This document shows positions 12,741-26,997 of a stretch of DNA of 64,000 bases, piece after piece; the stretch's first letter is position 1, and every line of letters starts with the position of its first letter. The stretch lies in contig NC_053129.1 in the NCBI RefSeq assembly GCF_010015445.1, positions 22,173,749 to 22,237,748 on the forward strand. Reading direction: 5' to 3'. The position numbers and the translations under genes were made by a program. Below the pieces are notes generated by a model. It had not been told where the DNA came from, made no database searches, and saw only the letters and a program-made list of their open reading frames with translations. The DNA comes from Perca fluviatilis (lineage: Eukaryota; Chordata; Actinopteri; Perciformes; Percidae).

Positions 12741-15077
12741 CTTGCATGTGTGCGTGCGTGAGTGTTTTTTCCTGTTTGTGCTGGCCTTAGAAGAACTTTC
12801 ACAGTAGTCCTGTTAAATAAACCAGAGCATTGCACCATGAGCAGAGCAAAAAAGGCCAGTGTTGAGGTGCATACCAACTATGTGTGTTATGTCAGTGTTT
12901 TGCCAAAGGTGTGTGTGTATGTTTGCTCACTTGCCTGTACGGCCAGGTTTGTGTGTATAAGAAATGGGTCAAAAAGATTGATGGTGTTTGACTCTGCATG
13001 TATAGTGGAAGTTGTGACAGTTTAAAAGTCAGTGAAGGGGTAAACTGTTCTCTGACAACGGCAGTAACTACACAAATAGTTTCTGTACATATGAATACAA
13101 ACAGGATTGTTCCGAATTTCTTTTATTTTTTTTATTCAATTTTATAATCTTGTATTTCTCTAAAACAAAGTGTGTGAAGAAAATTCCATTTGAAGACTAA
13201 ATCCCTCATGTTTTTTAGCCATGCAGTGATTTCCTGTTTCAGTAGGTGTTGGTTCTGGCCAGTACATATTACTGTTGGATTTGGTAAAAGAGGTAATGCT
13301 GCTGTGTTCTCCTCGTAGGGGATTGGCATGGAATAGCATGTGGTGAGTTTTACAGCCCTCCCTTCTCCTTTCCCTCTCCTCCCCCTCAGCTCACCCTTCC
13401 TCACCCCCATTAAACTCAATTTGTTCTAAAAGAGGGAAGGATCGCTATGAGTCCAGCAACATGTGCTGCACGGACCGGAGAAGGCAGAGAAACTTGATTT
13501 AGAGGAGGATTTAGTGGCATGGTAGAAAAAAAGAAAGGGCCGTTGGCTCAGAGAGGGAGAGACATTTACAGTATAACACATTTCAAGTAGTTAATCATCA
13601 GCATATAGTTTGAAATGTATGAACCATTGTTGGCGTGCTTTGGCCAATTTACAGTGCTTTTTTATGACATAATTGACAGGAACAAAAAGAGAGACAAAGA
13701 CAGAGAGGAGGAGAGACGGAGCACTCTTTGTATCAACAGTGTTTTATGTTTTGGCTTACTTGACTCCTTATTAGAAGTCTGGAGACTTTCAAAAAGCTCA
13801 AACACTCCTCAACAATCAACCAAAGACTTCCAATAAAGGTTGAAATGTTATGCAGCAGGATTAAAGGGTGCCAATTTAATGAAGAGACTCTGAGAAGAGG
13901 TTTCTATCTAAACATGTGTTTTATGTCGGCCCACATTTAGGAGGTTTCAATATACAGAAAACATGTGTTTTGGGTTGTGTTGCCTTAGTAATTTTATCAC
14001 TGCTGTATTTCAGGTTTTAGAAATTAGCAGACATGCTTAATGATGTCTGTAGATTTTACAGCCCAGGGTTTTTGAATGAAGCATTAAATGACTAGCTGCA
14101 GATGTTAGGCAGGTTTTGAAGGAAGAACATCTGCTGTAAGTAAATTTGTGTAAGTGATCTCTAATAAAGCACTACGTTTTTAGAGGCTGGGTTTTATCCC
14201 AATATTACAACAAATAGCTACTGCTGAATATAGAAGAGTGTCAAGGTGGTTTACTGATACACGATATTGACATCAAGTAGACTTTGAAGTATACTATACA
14301 TGTAACAGAGTAATGGTACACTAATTTTTGATATACATGTCTGTAAATTTGTTAAAAATGTAGAGATTGCACCTGTTCAATCTAAACAGTCTTTAAAACA
14401 TTTTTTGTAACAATTGACAAAGCAAAATGTATGGCGTGAATGGGAAAGTTTAGATATTCATATTGCAATTAGTACATATTTGTAAATCAAACATTTATGT
14501 GCAAGCTGGCCTGAGATTAACATCCTCCACTTGGAGTTTAGCTGCATATGCTCAAACATTAAGAAGAGGAGCTTGACATCAGCCAAATTAATCAATTGCC
14601 TTCTGACTCTCTCTCTTGAGTCACTGACTCAAGACTTTTCTAGACATCAGATGATCTTACATGAAATTGGCATGAGAAGCTTCAAAATGATAAAAATCTG
14701 AGATTAGAGATCTAAGAAAAACCCAGGACACAGAGCTCAAGTAAACATGTGATGTATCACGACCTCAAACGGCCAGGGTCAGTCCACTTATCAATACGTT
14801 CTCTGTGGAGAGAAACCTTACACAAGACAATATTGATCTCTGATAGCTGTTTTCAGAGTCAAAGGTTATCTGTCATCAGCAGCTGATGGGTCAGTCCTGT
14901 GGACCTGGCAAAGGTCAGGAGGTTGTTTTGGAGGAAGTAAACCTCAGAGGTCATCTGTTGAATGTGTCTGATGGTATTCAGGTACCACCGATCTACACTT
15001 TTCTCTGCCTGTTCTTTATTGCTATATATTTTATAATAATAGTATAAAACAGAAATTAAAAGAAGAATTAAAGCATA

Positions 15078-15612
15078 CAGTACAGGCCAAAAGTTTGGAC
15101 ACACCTTCTCATTCAATGTGTTTCTTTATTTTCATGACTATTTACATTGTAGATTCTCACTGAAGGCATCAAAACTATGAATGAACATGTATGGAATTAT
15201 GTACTTAACAAAAAAGTGTGAAATAACTGAAAACATGTCTTATATTTTAGATTCTTCAAAGTAGCCACCCTTTGCTTTTTTTGATAACTCTGCAAACCCT
15301 TGGTGTTCTCTCAATGAGCTTCATGAGGTAGTCACCTGAAATGGTTTTCACTTCACAGGTGTGCTTTGTCAGGGTTAATTAGTGGAAGTTTTTCCCTTAT
15401 TAATAAAAAAAGCAAAGGGTGGCTACTTTGAGGAATCTAAAATATAAGACATGTTTTCAGTTATTTCACACTTTTTTGTTAAGTACATAATTCCATATGT
15501 GTTGATTCATAGTTTTGATGCTTTCAGTGAGAATCTACAATGTAAATAGTCATGAAAATAAAAAGGAAACTCATTGAATGAGAAGATGTGTCCAAACTTT
15601 TGGCCTGTACTG
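15078..15612. mobile_element. Tc1/mariner-type foldback element, 535 bp
   Basis: Starts CAGTACAGGCCAAAAGTTTG and ends with its complement, CTTTTGGCCTGTACTG, flanked by TA on both sides (15076-15077 and 15613-15614). The inverted repeats run about 205 bases each with few mismatches and leave a spacer of about 120 bases. There is no transposase frame. Confidence 0.88.
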
Positions 15613-16047
15613 TAACTAGGATCTAATTGAATAGTCTGGGCTATTATTTCTATCTTGTATAACATTGTACTCACCAAGTTAATCCTGAGATGGGGGAATG
15701 CAGTGACAAGAAACGAGAGTAGTCAGACAATCAGACTTTAAACCTTACCCTCAGCTGAACATTTTTAGCCAAATTAAATATCCATCACTGTGTGCACACT
15801 TTTCCTCAGCTCAGGGCGATTATTTCTTACATTTCGGTTTTACTTCCAAACAAAGTTGTTATATCATGTGGCAAAACTTTTGGGCTGACTGCTCAAGTTT
15901 CTTGACTTCTTTTTAGCAGTTTTCGCCATAACTGATTCAGAAATAATGGCCAGAGCTACGGAACTGAAACCCAAGTTGTCGTAAACTGAAATTTTATTTT
16001 GAAATATTATAAGGACACGTATGAATATTCACATTTATGGTTTGAAG

Positions 16048-16160
16048 TATTGAGCTAAAACCAGTTGCCAGTTAGCTTAGCTTAGCATTAAGACTGTAAG
16101 CAAGGGGAAACAGCTGGTCTGTCCAATGTTCAAAAATATGCAAACCAACACCCACAATGT
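16048..16160. repeat. Fragment of the GTTAGCTTAGCAT repeat family
   Basis: CAGTTAGCTTAGCTTAGCAT followed by AAGGGGAAACAGCTGGTCTG is shared with the 18119-18412 element. Confidence 0.5.
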
Positions 16161-16554
16161 ACTTGATAGGAATATTATTCCCCGAAGGCTTAAAATATAT
16201 TCTAAATAGTCCTAAATAGCCTGCAGGCTTTGAGCCCCAGCCTGGCCCAGTACAGTAGAGCCATGCTGGGCTGTTATTTAAAAGTCTCCCAGAGAACTCC
16301 ATCACTCTGATCTCAAGCCAGAGCCCACTGATCTAGCCTCTAAACACCACCGCCGCCTCACTCTTCCTTTTTCTTCCAACCAAAGATGAAGGGATGATGG
16401 AAGGAGGGATGGAGGGAGAAGAAAAGGGAGGAAAGTACTCTCTCTGGCCTTCTTTGGCATGCTTTTTTCTTCTTCTTTTTTTCCCCAACTGGCCATCTGT
16501 TTCCTGTCTGCAACATGACACCAGCACCCGATTGGGTTCTGCTACTCTTGAGGT

Positions 16555-16561
16555 GTGTGTG

Positions 16562-16604
<43 letters not shown>
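16555..16604. repeat. (GCGT)n microsatellite
   Basis: GT units passing into about eleven GTGC units. Confidence 0.95.
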
Positions 16605-18118
16605 TAATACAGCTAGTCATTTATGTTGGTACAAAGTGGCCCATGTGCTCTCATGTGATTCAAGTGTGATATAGTAGACATGCTTCAGCCAAAGTGTGTG
16701 GGAACCGCTGACTTGTGTATCATTGATTCATATTGAGTGTGTGGTAATGCATTATCTCTGCCATCTAGAGTCATGCAAATACACTGTCTTTTTTACACGT
16801 ATCTGTGTGGAACAGTGTGAAATAATGTGTACTCTAATCAGGCGTACAGTATTTGCTTGGTAATAGTGGTTGTTTTGTCTGACCACTGTTAGGTCTTGTG
16901 TATGCTTGAAGGGGGCAGTCTCTGTTTGGATCTTGGCTTTTCTCCACTTATAACAATAATAGAGCTGGTTGAATAAACCTGGATAGTCCCTGCTCTCTTC
17001 TTTTACTTGCTCTCTTTGACAATGAAGGAAAATTAACATCTATTGAGCACTTAGCTTTACTGTCAATGCAGTTACTGTTTAAGTGGTAAGTTGGCATCCT
17101 GGCATTAGACAGCTCAACCAACGAATGAGAAAAAATATCAGCCAAAAGTAGCCTCAGGCTCTCACTTCAGTGTCTTTCACTTTTTCACTCTCTTTTCCTG
17201 TATAACCCTGTCATATGGGGATTTTCCACCCCTAGGCCCACACTGAAAAGCTGGACGTCTCACACTCTGCCAGTGTGTTGGTTTTTAATCGACGGTGCAT
17301 AATGACGTCCGTCAGCCAAAGCGAAGCCAGACCTCCAAGTTGTGTTTGTTTAGTGAGGCCACTGTGAATCCTGGCCTCTGTAGCCAAACCAGACAGATTT
17401 TGGGATGCTACTTTTATGCAATCCAAAATTTTGGTTACTTGCTGATGCAAGCAAACACATCAGGACTATGTTGTTGTCTGTGCCAGATTCACTGAAGTTT
17501 AGAGTAGGCTACATTGAAATACTAACCCAGAAGTGCGAGGAGGTTGATTTCCAGTCTGCTATTGTTTTAAACATTGCCTAAGCTTTTTAGCATTTTGTTC
17601 TCTAAATAACAGATGCAATAACAATGCAGCTCTGCTAGCATACAAAAGCGCTCTCTAAGATGTGTTGATTATGGATGAATAAATGTAACTATAGTTTGAC
17701 AACAACAATTCAGCTACAGAAACAGTTGTGATGTCAGAACAAAGGTAGCAATAACCACATGTGATTTCTTGCATGATAAAAGTACAAAGACTTTACAGAC
17801 TTTTTAAAGTCCCACAGACCCCTTTTTAAAAATGTTACAGACAGCCAAATGCTCTGTGTTTTGATCACAAGATTTCTACTTGTTGATTTGCCTAATAAAA
17901 TGCCTGTCAGTGTTAATATGACAGTTGCCCTATAAAGGTCAGTGCTGCTGAATTCATGGGTGGTCCTCTAACAACTAAGAATACTTTTAGTGTAAACTCT
18001 GGCTCCTCATAAAGTTGGCATATGCTTAACCCTGCATGCATGAAATGCTTTAGTGAAATTCTCAGGAAACAATGCACAGTTATTTGTCAGCATGAATTCA
18101 TTAGCAGATATGTAAAGG

Positions 18119-18412
18119 AATCGTTCAAGAGTTTTGGAAATACGCTTGCTTACTTTTTTGCCGGGAGTTAGATGAGAAGATTGATACGACGCTCACATAT
18201 GAAGGGTAAATATATAGCTGGAGCCAGGAGATGGTTAGCTTAGCATAAAGACAAGAAACAAGAAAACAGCTTGTGTGGCTCTGTTTTAATTATATTTCTT
18301 CACAGGGAGCAGTAACTTCGTGGAGTCTCCGCTGGTGTCCTAGCAACTACTCCTAGCCAATCCAAACGCAAATTATCTTATGTACCAAAATGTCAAACTA
18401 TTTCTATAAATT
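18119..18412. mobile_element. MITE-like element containing GTTAGCTTAGCAT
   Basis: Imperfect inverted ends: AAAGGAATCGTTCAAGAGTT TTGG on the left, CCAAAATGTCAAACTATTTC on the right. Internal TTGCCGGGAGTTAGATGAGA and GGTTAGCTTAGCATAAAGAC are shared with fragments at 16048 and 32474. No clear target duplication was resolved. Confidence 0.55.
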
Positions 18413-19188
18413 TCTTTCTGCATGTTCCTCATCTTTCTCATTTCCAAATGTCATTTGTATTCCTCATGTAATACTTATAAATGGTATATCGACATAATAG
18501 ATACAAATATTTCAGATTGTTTGGTTTAAAGCTGATCTGTCTGCATCACCCTCATGGAAAGTCTTAAGTTTCTTTCTCCTTGTCTCCCTCCTCTTTCCAT
18601 CCCTTCCACTACCACTTTTCTGTCTTCTTCTGTCTCGGGGTTGAAAATATGTTCTGAAAAGGTGTTCTGCATAATGTGTGTGTGAGTTAAAGTGTCAAGT
18701 GTTGATCCATGTGTCAGTGTATGCTTGTGTTAGTCTGCCTTGTGTCAAATCTGCACTAAACACCCTGCAGCAACGCAATGTGAAAGAAAGACACAACCAT
18801 CACAGATCAAATTGCATTTTTTAACTCTGTAAGCCACAGTTGGCCCACTGTCTAAGGGTTTCTGTAGCTGTTTGATACTGGAAAGATTTACAGCAGCTGA
18901 AATGAAAATACTGCAGATGGGGATTGAGAAGACAAATCTTCTCAGCTGCAAAAAAGGCTTAACTCTGTTGGGTAACGACTTATTTGTTACAGTATTCAGG
19001 GATGTAGTGATAAGGAAGGGTGGGTAAAGCTACTCTTTCCATCTATCCTTTTACCCCGCTGCATTTTTGTTGTGCTTACATTTATCTTTTTACCTCTAAT
19101 AATCTGTTATTGGCTTCATATGTAGATGTATTGCACATTTTCTTTTAAACGAACCAGGGATATTTCAAAATGAAGAAACAATTAAAAC

Positions 19189-20255
19189 TAGAGCTGTCAG
19201 CATTAACGCATTAATCGCGATTGCGATTAAGGGACGAGCAAAACACGTTAATTTTTTTTTATCTCATTAATCGCATGCCGCCATTTATTAATTTATTTTC
19301 ACTCGGCTTCGCGTCATGCCTAACAGGCTACTATTTTGACCCTTTGCCGCAATTTGCCATACTTCCTCATAACACATCCTGCTGCTGCAGGAATAGCATC
19401 GCGGATTTCGGTGCCTCATTCCGCTGCCACTGATATGCCTGCGCTTCTCTATGATGCTCTGGAACAGATGTTACAGGAAACAGAAACATCGCTGCACGTG
19501 ACACTAGTTAACACTATACTCAACAGCAGCTAACGTTAGCCTACCGCTAGCTAGTAGCTGGATTAAACATGGTTACAATGCTCACAACTAAAGCTAAACG
19601 GTGTAAAGTTTGTCTGTATTTCACTGTAGAGGATTCCGACAGCGGGATGTAACAGTCTGCAGCTCCCATTGTCGGAAAAACGCAGACGGTGCGAACCTAC
19701 AGCCTCGTGGTGCATTCAAAGTTATTGTTAAATGCCCTTTTCCCATCTGGTGGTTGTTTTTGCTATTTACTAGTGAAATAAGTTATTGTTCTACTTATTA
19801 CATTATTATTAAATCATTTAATTTTGACCGTATGGCCCTAGCAATAAACAAGCCGTTCTTTAATGTCCCCAACTGTTGTTTAGTACCCTTCTTTTTTTTT
19901 AGGCGCCGTTAAGGCACCGGTACCATTTTAAAAGTACCGCTTTAGCACCGGTATCCAACCCAAACATTACCCAACCCTAATATTGACTCTAGATTCAAAT
20001 GTGTGACTAGATTCATACATTTTTCTTTTGTTTACAGTAAATAAATAAATAATAAACAAATACAAATCTTAAAATCGTTTCTTTGCATTCATTTGATTCC
20101 CAATCAATATACACTGGTAAGAATTGCTTTCCATTGTTAATACGTACTTAAAAACAGTTCTGAAATGCAAAATAATAGAATTTTAATCATAAAACATGCG
20201 ATTAATTGCGATTAACTATATAAATTCAGTGATTAATTAAAGTTTGACAGCCCTA
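19189..20255. mobile_element. Non-autonomous hAT transposon, 1.07 kb
   Basis: Ends TAGAGCTGTCA and TTTGACAGCCCTA are inverted, with ATTAATCGCGATT-type subterminal repeats at both ends. It is flanked by an exact 8-bp duplication, ATTAAAAC (19181-19188 and 20256-20263). Short frames inside do not look like transposase. A GCACCGGTAC-bearing segment (about 19900-19985) may be a second, nested element. Confidence 0.85.
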
Positions 20256-21925
20256 ATTAAAACAATAACTAATAGATGATATAGAAAACTATTAAGTGAA
20301 CTCTTCACAACCTCTTTTCCTATTAAGGATAATGGGACAACGAATGCATGTATGTTGCTTGGATCGCAATGAACTAACACCACTAATGGCGGTGTTACAA
20401 CCAGGTGCAATTATGCTCATTTGGACCAGATCTTTTGATGCAACAATTTTTGATTGACTCCATCAAATATTTGTGCTAGCTTTGCTTGTTTTAGGCCATT
20501 TTTAAACGTGCGTTGCTCAGTCCGGTTTGAGTCAGACTCAGGTTCATATTCCCCCATTGGTGCAATTCGCTTAGGTAAATCTGAACACGACATCCGTACT
20601 AAGGTCTGGACCAAAGCAACTGAACCAAGAACCTTTAGTCCTCAGTCCGGTCACAAATTCTTGAGCGATTTGTTTGTGGTAGGAACATGATTTGACCTCA
20701 TTCTGACCCAACTACAAGGCATACTTTGTAGGATTTAGCTAACCATCTCCCGTAGCCAGGTGTGCTTTGCATTCTAGGATGTGGTTGAGTGAAATCAAGA
20801 GTTTGAAATTAGTTTAAAATGCCCTTAATTCCTGTGATGCTCGAGTGAGTTGAAACTGAAACAGTCTTAGAATTTGCAACAGAAACTGAGAAAGGAAACC
20901 TAGTTTCAAGACACTAACAGATGTATACTTTGCGTAAATCCTCATGGGTGCTGAATTTGAGAGGTGGGCAAACAGTGTTTTATGTGCGTTTACCCTCCAC
21001 TACAGCTCTGGCTGCAAGTCTGATTTGTGTGTTTCCGTGTGCCCATGCAGGATATCAAATTATGACCTGAGGACTTGAAATAATTTGTATTGTTGTAGCT
21101 CTGTTAGCTCAGTTTCATTATCTAATGACAGCCTTGCGGTTACAGACTGCAGGATCTCTGATGTCCCCCTGGCACTTCAGCCACAGCAGCAGGTGTTTGT
21201 TTTAAAGACTGGTGTAAAAGTGTCTCTGGCAGCCTCTGTGTCTATCACTCCTCTCTTGTGCTCTTTTTATCTCCACTCTTAACCCTTAAAGACATGCATT
21301 TGCATATGTTATGGCTCAAGCTGTTCATTTACCATGGCTAAGTTGACAGGGGCAGAAGAAGAAGACAGGACACAGGTTGGATGTAACAGCAAATATAGAC
21401 AGCAGGTCAAACCGATAACCAGCTGTACCCAGAAAGTCTCCAATGTCAAAGTTTTGGAGCACATGGGACACTTCATCATTCATCATCATCATCTATGGAC
21501 CCAATGAGTGTACTGCTGTTCACATAACTGCAACAAGTGCATGTGTATTTTTTATAAGAAACCCGGCTAGAACATTATATATATTCAGTGCTCCTGTGTG
21601 CCAAAAATCCTCAAGCATCAAGTAAAAGGGAAAAAGGAAAGGAAATGTTTGTGGAGCTGCTTCTCCTCTTTTCTGTCATGTCCTCCCTTTCTCTTCTCTC
21701 TGCTCAGTGTAGCCTGTGATAGCACCCACCTGCTAATGTCTATTTTCAGAGTTGGTTCTAATAATAGTCCCGAGAAAAGTAATTTTAAAAGTCTGCTCAG
21801 ATGGGACAGGTTCAGTCCATTGCTTTTTATTTAGGTGAAGTTCTTAAATGGCTGCTTATATTTAGACAGCATTCAACAACTGTGGCTTCTTTTATCAAAT
21901 AATAATAAAAAATAAAAAATAAAAA

Positions 21926-21927
<2 letters not shown>

Positions 21928-22010
<83 letters not shown>
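21928..22010. repeat. (TA)n microsatellite
   Basis: About 75 bases of TA, preceded by AAATAAAA runs and followed by CACACA. Confidence 0.95.
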
Positions 22011-22011
<1 letters not shown>

Positions 22012-23295
22012 TATACCTGGCTTGAGTCAAGCGTTGCAGTAGCATTCTAAACAGAAGATAATACACGTGTGTGCCACGTGCACTTTTGGTGATAAGACCG
22101 ATGATAGGCTGACCCAGACCTCACTGTCATTATCTCTGTCCAGGCCTGACCACTAATATGGCCCAGCACCCTGTCAACACATGGAGAAAAAAAAAGCCTC
22201 CCTTTCTTATACACATGCGAACACGGCAACTCCCACACACTGCTTGGGTTTGCATCGGTTATTTTTCTGTGGAAGAGGTAAAGTATAACGTTTAGGCGGA
22301 ATACCACTGGTTGTGATTCACTCTCACTTAGGGCTCGTCTAATTACCTGACAATGACAGGGCACAGAAGCACCTATGATAGACAAGCACTATATGAGGCA
22401 GGTGGTAGTGTTTTACCCAAATGATAAAGAGGTAGTGATGGAGTGTGCATCAAATCATAGAGCATATAATGACACACAGATGCTAAAACAAACTGCTGTG
22501 TTATTTTGCTGTGGCGCCGTCATTTAGCACAATGGCTTCTAATCGAATCGAGTCAGTTCTGGTTGTTTACTGAAAAGCCAATGCATTATGGAGAGGGTCT
22601 TAAACATGTGACACTGAGGTCAGAATCTAAACTATCCTTCCACTATGTGCTCACACTTACTGCCTCAACTCACAAGTGTGCGTATTGTTCACTAAATATA
22701 GTTTGATTTCCTTTTTAAAATGTAGTGCTCTAAATGTAATGTAATGTGTGTTGAACTCAATGACTTTAACAGCCCTGGGGGCCAATGTCTTTGGACCTAT
22801 TTGTGGAGGGGAGAAAGAAGTCCTAATAGCCATCAATAAAATATGATGTTAGTGGTATTAAGTGCAATCAGAACATTCACATGGACAAAACAGAGAACAC
22901 TTCAGGGACATATCAAATACACCAGGGATGTATGTGTTACAATGCCTGAACCATATTATCTTTGTCCCCACACATCTCCATTAACTTCTTTAATGGAGAT
23001 AGCTTTATCAAAGAGGCCCATTCAGCAGGTTAGGTGCTGACCTCGTTAAACTATCTGTTGTTGGATGGAATGAAACAGAGCTTCTCTTTTTAAACGACTC
23101 TATCTCGTCCACTCGTTCTACAGTAATCTCTGACAACATTTTGAGACGTTTGGTGTATGTCCATTTTGAAATTGTTGAAATTTTGAAAGTGATTCGGCCA
23201 AGAACTTGATGTTTGATTGCTACATTGTTTTGGTATCAATCTAATTGACCCTACTATCGCTACTCAAAAAAAAGGCTTAAGTTTGTTAAGTTTGT

Positions 23296-23340
23296 TGATG
23301 GTGGTGTACTGGTGTACTGTTGCACAGTACACCACCATCA
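23296..23340. repeat. Perfect 16-bp inverted repeat with 13-nt loop
   Basis: Left arm TGATGGTGGTGTACTG (23296-23311) is the exact complement of the right arm CAGTACACCACCATCA (23325-23340). The loop again contains GTGTACTG. Confidence 0.9.
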
Positions 23341-26134
23341 TGGCGTGTTTCAGGAGTCCTGATGACATGTTTTTCATGCTATATAGACAGTAGGTAGGAA
23401 AACTCTATATTGAACAGGACAACAATTCACACACCAGAGACTGGAATGCACCTTGCTCCATCTTATTGTCACTTTAGGGCTATCAGTCATACCTTTTGAT
23501 GTATTGCAAGAGATTGAGAAAGAAAGAATGTCGACATCCCAACATTGATTTAAACACTTGTAACTGTCACACATAACAAAGACAACTGTACACTGCATGA
23601 AAAGTTAAATAGAGTGCTTTTGGTATATTGAGAGGGATAAACTGGGCTACTTTTAGCTAAGCATAGTTTATCTTTCACCAAAATGCCATTCATTACTCAG
23701 GTCCCAATAGACTTAAAGTGTTGATTTTATTAACTGCTGTGTACGAGCAGTTGTTGCTGTCTGCTAAAGATAGCACCATTGTTTAGATCAGCCATGACAT
23801 GTGTGGGAACATGCTTGTTGAATGTTGCTGACTTTATTTCTGTCACAATTGTGTCTAGACAGGTCCTGCCACTATCTGTGTTCTCTCTGTTCTATGTCAG
23901 CGACAACAAATGACGATCTCTGTCATTTCAAGACCTCAGCAGCTCTCTGACCCAATCCAAACCCAGCATCCCATTACCTCACAACTCTGATATGAAAGAG
24001 TAAGTTTAGGCGGGTGGCGTGATTTGATGATTCAGCATTGGTCACATCCTTGTTGACCCAGTGGGACATTAGATAATGATGTGGCAGTGCTGACTTCAAC
24101 AGTGTGCCTCTCCCACGTCCAGCCGATTAAGACGTGGAAATACAAACAGAGCTATCTGCATTCAGTGAGGCAGCTCTAGTCTGGTGGGGTCAGAGGTAAT
24201 GTCAAGCTCACACAATAATACCCAGGTTTTTTGGAAGGAAGCAGATTGATGAAAAAAACATTTTATGTTCCCATGACGAACGCAAAGGTTCCTGCTGCAA
24301 CAAAATCCTAATTGACATAGTTTACAGTGCTAAATATCCTTTAGTGCAAAGACAGCTCAGATTTGTTTCAGTAATAGAGTTAGGAAAAGAAATTGAGTAA
24401 AAAACTCAAATTAGCTGCTGATTATGACCCAGAATCCTTCTTAAATGGTTAAACTGCATTGCATTCTGTTGAATTGTTTTAAATGTCTTTTGTTAAATGT
24501 ATTGTTTTATGTCTAATTTTACACAGTTTTGATTATTTAAGATAAACACTGATACATGCTCTTGAACAGTTTAGTACATTTTATTACAGTTTGCATCTGG
24601 GTAGTTGTAATAAAATACTGCTAATCAGACAAATACATACAAACTTGATTAGTACAGGCATCCAAAAGTGACAGATGTTTAGGTTGGATTCAGTGATGAT
24701 GAAAATCTAGGAGAGAATTGATGTGTATTTGTGTAATTGGATTATCATCACACTCAGCACCTCCTCTTTGTGCATATTTCAAACTGGGACTGAGGTTATT
24801 ATCAGTCTTGGAGACATCAGTGGGATTCTTGTCTGTGTGGGGTCTGAGGGGGGAGCTCCACAACTGAGTGATTTTCTCACTGAATGTTATGACCCCACAC
24901 TGTCAACAGAGCATCTATTTCTGTCTCTGCATCTATGTTAATAACACCAACTGTGAATTGAAAAAAAAAAAATGTGAGGAGTGTTTAAATAGCCAAAACA
25001 GCTGGGATTTTCGAGTCTAGCTGATGGTTGTGGGGAAGTGAGAGTGATTGCGTTCAGAGCCCATGCTGTGGGGTGTGTGGGTGTGTGTGTGTGTACATTT
25101 GCATTTGCATTTGTGGGTGTCTCACAGGGATGTGTGTTATCCATTAAAGTAAATGGGGAAACATTTCAGAATGTAGGGCAGGGGGCTCAGTGAAGCAGGA
25201 TGGGGGGGTTGAGCTGTTCCACTCTCTCCATCCTGGAATGTACTCCCAACCTTCACTACCCCAACTCTGGATGCTTTCAGACTGTGTCACCACAGTCTGA
25301 CCACAATCCAGCTATGTCTTGCAGTAAAATATACCTGTATTGTATCAAAGCATACTGCATGAGCACAAGCCTCTTTAGCAGACAGATCTTGTCAGAAGAA
25401 GCTCCTGCCAGCTAAAGGTGTTTCTAGCCTACACAACCCATGCTGGCTGGATAACTTGAGACCACTGATTTGATTAAGCATTCATGCATCTGTGCCAAAA
25501 GACCAAGCTGAACTTTCGCTGGATCTTAGGGATTTGAGGCTTGATTCTCATAACTTTTTGTAAAGGTTTTCTGAGCTGTGCCTGCTTGTTATTCATACAG
25601 TTACAAACAATCACTGTAGTGAACTTTCTAGCATGGCCAGTATTCCACAAGTGGCCTTAGATGAGTTCCAGAAGCGCTTTTGGGGTGGATTAAGAGCCTT
25701 GCTAAAGGACACATTGATGGCAGGACACCTACTGGTAACGTTCCCAACTCATATTCATCGTTTGTCTATAGGCTTTAAAAGGCAACTTAATCTATAAATT
25801 CAACCTCTTCAAGTTTATAAGACAAGTATGTTAAAATATCAGCAATATGTCATGTATCTGTTCCAACACTTGTTTTTATGGCTGCACTATTGCATGAAAA
25901 AGACAATTATCTAGATGTCTTGTGCATCGTTTAGTGAAATTAATGTAAATCAATGGCTGTCTTGAAGGTGGGGATTTAATTTGAAATATATGGCATACTT
26001 TGGAAAATTGAGAGTCATGTAAATTCGATTAGTTTATAGTTAATGGGCTAAAACCTTCAACTAACCACCGGTGTGCTCCGCTATAGCCTCCTTTAAGGTT
26101 ACCGCAGTCCCAATGTATGTTGTAACTCTCTACT

Positions 26135-26162
26135 AGACACACACACACACACACACACACAC
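26135..26162. repeat. (CA)n microsatellite
   Basis: About 14 CA units. Confidence 0.9.
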
Positions 26163-26954
26163 AGATACTTACAACAAAACTCATAAAGTAGCAGAGGAGG
26201 TTAGATTGTCCACACTAACATAAAAATGGAGCAGAACCAGAAAAAGCCCTCAGCTTAAACCACCAGTCCCTTGATAGAGGTCTCATTACCAGGTCTGCTT
26301 TTTATACACAAGATGAGAATGAGTGTGTTAATCATGTCCTGTGACACGCTCTTAGTCATGCAAGCATGCATGCATTTAGATATGTCGACACTCATGCAGC
26401 CATTCACAGTGTGAGGTCGAGGCAGTGCAGTTCATTTGTGGTAAAAGATAAACATGACTTGCCCAGCTTGGCTCAGGTCGGGGGGGGGGGTTGCATCTCT
26501 TTAAGCCACTCACACATACACTCACATTATTATTTACTGTGCCATATTCATGTAAACAATACACAATTGTATGTGTATATTGAATATAGAGTCACATTCT
26601 TGCAAATGTGCACAAACATTCACACACACTTGAGCCCAATCAGCCGCTGTCAGCTGGATACTGTTAGAGTGTTACGCTGGGGGTTGGAGGGAAAAAAGGA
26701 GAAGGGAGAGAGAAGGAATGCAATATCAACACCTTCAGCTTCTGCCCTATTCACCTTGCATGTTGTTCTACAGGAATGCCATTAGCTCAGTGAAAAATGG
26801 TTGTGTGGGTGGATGGGCTTGTGAATGTGAACGTGCAGATGTCTGCATGCCTGTCTTGGTAGTGTCTGAGTGGAAAGCAGTAGAAAGAGCTAAAACATTT
26901 TGTGAGTCTAATTGTGTCTATAAACATTGATTTGAGTTGTTGAAGCATTGCCTT

Positions 26955-26955
26955 T

Positions 26956-26996
<41 letters not shown>
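26955..26996. repeat. (GT)n microsatellite
   Basis: About 20 GT units with one TTT interruption near the start. Confidence 0.9.

Positions 26997-26997
<1 letters not shown>

Larger units (their letters stand above)
10229..15075. other. Non-coding stretch with possible conserved elements
   Basis: Holds the CCTT and GT microsatellites. The 10740-11060 block has balanced composition, no simple repeats and few CpG, which could mark a conserved non-coding element, but this cannot be judged without alignment. No exon is supported. Confidence 0.5.

Noticed and set aside
20393..20700. Possible MITE around GGTCTGGACCAAAG
   Set aside because: Inverted ends could not be paired and no target duplication was found.
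22047..22385. 112-codon minus-strand frame
   Set aside because: No recognised motif, next to a (TA)n tract, and no supporting splice or promoter signals.
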